Assembly (NCBI GenBank): GCA_041167105.1
Contig: JBEEGX010000034.1
Coordinates: 1-30,981, forward strand
From: JAJPGZ01 sp041167105
GTDB taxonomy: Bacteria > Verrucomicrobiota > Verrucomicrobiia > Chthoniobacterales > UBA10450
Direction: 5' to 3'
Length of the DNA: 30,981 nt
The notes under the pieces are model-generated. The model was given only the letters and a program-made list of their open reading frames with translations, searched no databases and was not told where the DNA came from. Positions 30,431-30,981 of the stretch are shown one piece after another. The position numbers and the translations under genes are program-made. The stretch's first letter is position 1; the number at the start of each line of letters is the position of its first letter.

Positions 30431-30981
30431 CAGAACTTGAAATTGATGCCGGCGGTCACGGTGTCCCAGTCGCCGCGTCTGAGGCGAAACGTCGTGTCGA
30501 AGTGGTCCGGCGGATCCGTTTCAGTGCCGGTCACGTCCCTGTTGTCTTCCGAGAACAAGTGATTGTATTCGACGCGCACCGACCAATGGCAGGTGAAGGC
30601 GTATTCGATTCCGACGCCCACTAACGGCATCGTTTCGTTATCGTCGAAATGAAATACGCCGTTATCGCCGATCTCGCGCGTGTTGAAGTCGTAGTCGGTG
30701 AACGCGACACCGCCTTTGCCGTAAAACAGGACGCGGTTCTGCCAGAAGGTCACGCCTAACCGTCCGCCGACAGTCGCGATCCAGTTCGTGTCGAGCTTCC
30801 CCTCCGTCTCGGGAGTTGTTCCGCCGATGAAGGTGCTGGTGGTTTTGTCACTGAGATCGCCGCCGGAAAAGGTTCCCTCTACGCCGATCACGAACATGGC
30901 GCCGAGCTGGAGATTGAATCCGACTTGTCCGCCGCCGATAAAACCGTTTCGGTCGTTAAAGTTGAACGGTTCGTCGAAGAA
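30430..30981 (-). CDS. Outer-membrane beta-barrel protein (Omp25/OmpA-like), 5' end beyond the window
   Basis: The 183 visible residues continue past the window edge, and the internal ATG at 30897 is not the start. The visible N-terminal part (RNGFIGGGQVGFNLQLGAMF) is the glycine-rich beta strand of porin-family Omp25-like barrels. Alternating strands follow (WIATVGGRLGVTF, VLFYGKGGVAFTDYDF, LVGVGIEYAFTCHWSVRVEYNH) and the last residue is phenylalanine (TAGINFKF), the terminal aromatic recognised by BamA. It should sit in the outer membrane as an eight-stranded barrel. There are no iterated 10-mers in the visible coding part. Confidence 0.85.
   Translation of the reverse strand, partial: FFDEPFNFNDRNGFIGGGQVGFNLQLGAMFVIGVEGTFSGGDLSDKTTSTFIGGTTPETEGKLDTNWIATVGGRLGVTFWQNRVLFYGKGGVAFTDYDFNTREIGDNGVFHFDDNETMPLVGVGIEYAFTCHWSVRVEYNHLFSEDNRDVTGTETDPPDHFDTTFRLRRGDWDTVTAGINFKF

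Overview
The window reads as a gene-dense, GC-rich bacterial chromosome segment, probably from the Verrucomicrobiota (Chthoniobacterales or 'Spartobacteria'-like). This assignment rests on gene content (PEP-CTERM-like secreted protein, fused CcsA-type cytochrome biogenesis protein, DUF420, REC-DUF4388 proteins, few Shine-Dalgarno sites) and on memory of such genomes, not on a search. About 4% is intergenic by my own sum, and no gap reaches 300 bases. No insertion sequence, prophage or CRISPR array is visible.

Layout. 1-806: an excisionase-like HTH fused to a receiver domain, then tRNA-Val(GAC). 820-3515: gmhA, a TonB-C-like secreted protein, and ccsA on the minus strand. 3594-7303: envelope and secreted proteins, comprising a possibly TAG-interrupted membrane protein, a small exported protein, a MetX-like hydrolase, a PEP-CTERM-like protein and a 3D-domain lipoprotein. 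7393-9011: kbl and an OsmC protein. 9008-14726: a minus-strand series of esterase, ATP-grasp, GCS2 carboxylate-amine ligase, M29 aminopeptidase, beta-carbonic anhydrase and second ATP-grasp-like protein, with a second esterase divergent at 14828. 15656-19406: a proline-rich small ORF, a possible papain-like protein, accA, a LysM/YkuD-like protein, a DUF2007-like protein and DUF420. 19405-22649: an AsmA-like protein and endonuclease IV. 22640-26099: murA-prmC-prfA-rpmE. 26149-30397: an AMP-forming ligase, a REC-DUF4388-REC regulator and a ROK kinase. 30430-end: a partial outer-membrane barrel.

The outstanding signal is not a gene. The 10-mer AAGATCGACA (or its complement TGTCGATCTT) occurs 63 times by my reading, about once per 490 bases, against about 0.06 expected for a random 10-mer on both strands. 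Copies are evenly split between orientations, lie mostly inside unrelated genes, are over-represented between genes, and sometimes form hairpins or 15-bp tandem pairs at gene ends. This is how DNA uptake sequences of Neisseria and Haemophilus behave, so I propose a candidate uptake signal of a naturally competent verrucomicrobium. A HIP1-like iterated motif is the main alternative. A second motif, GCCTAACGA/TCGTTAGGC, occurs 14 times exactly (about 0.24 expected) and forces rare Leu codons into genes; its role is unknown.
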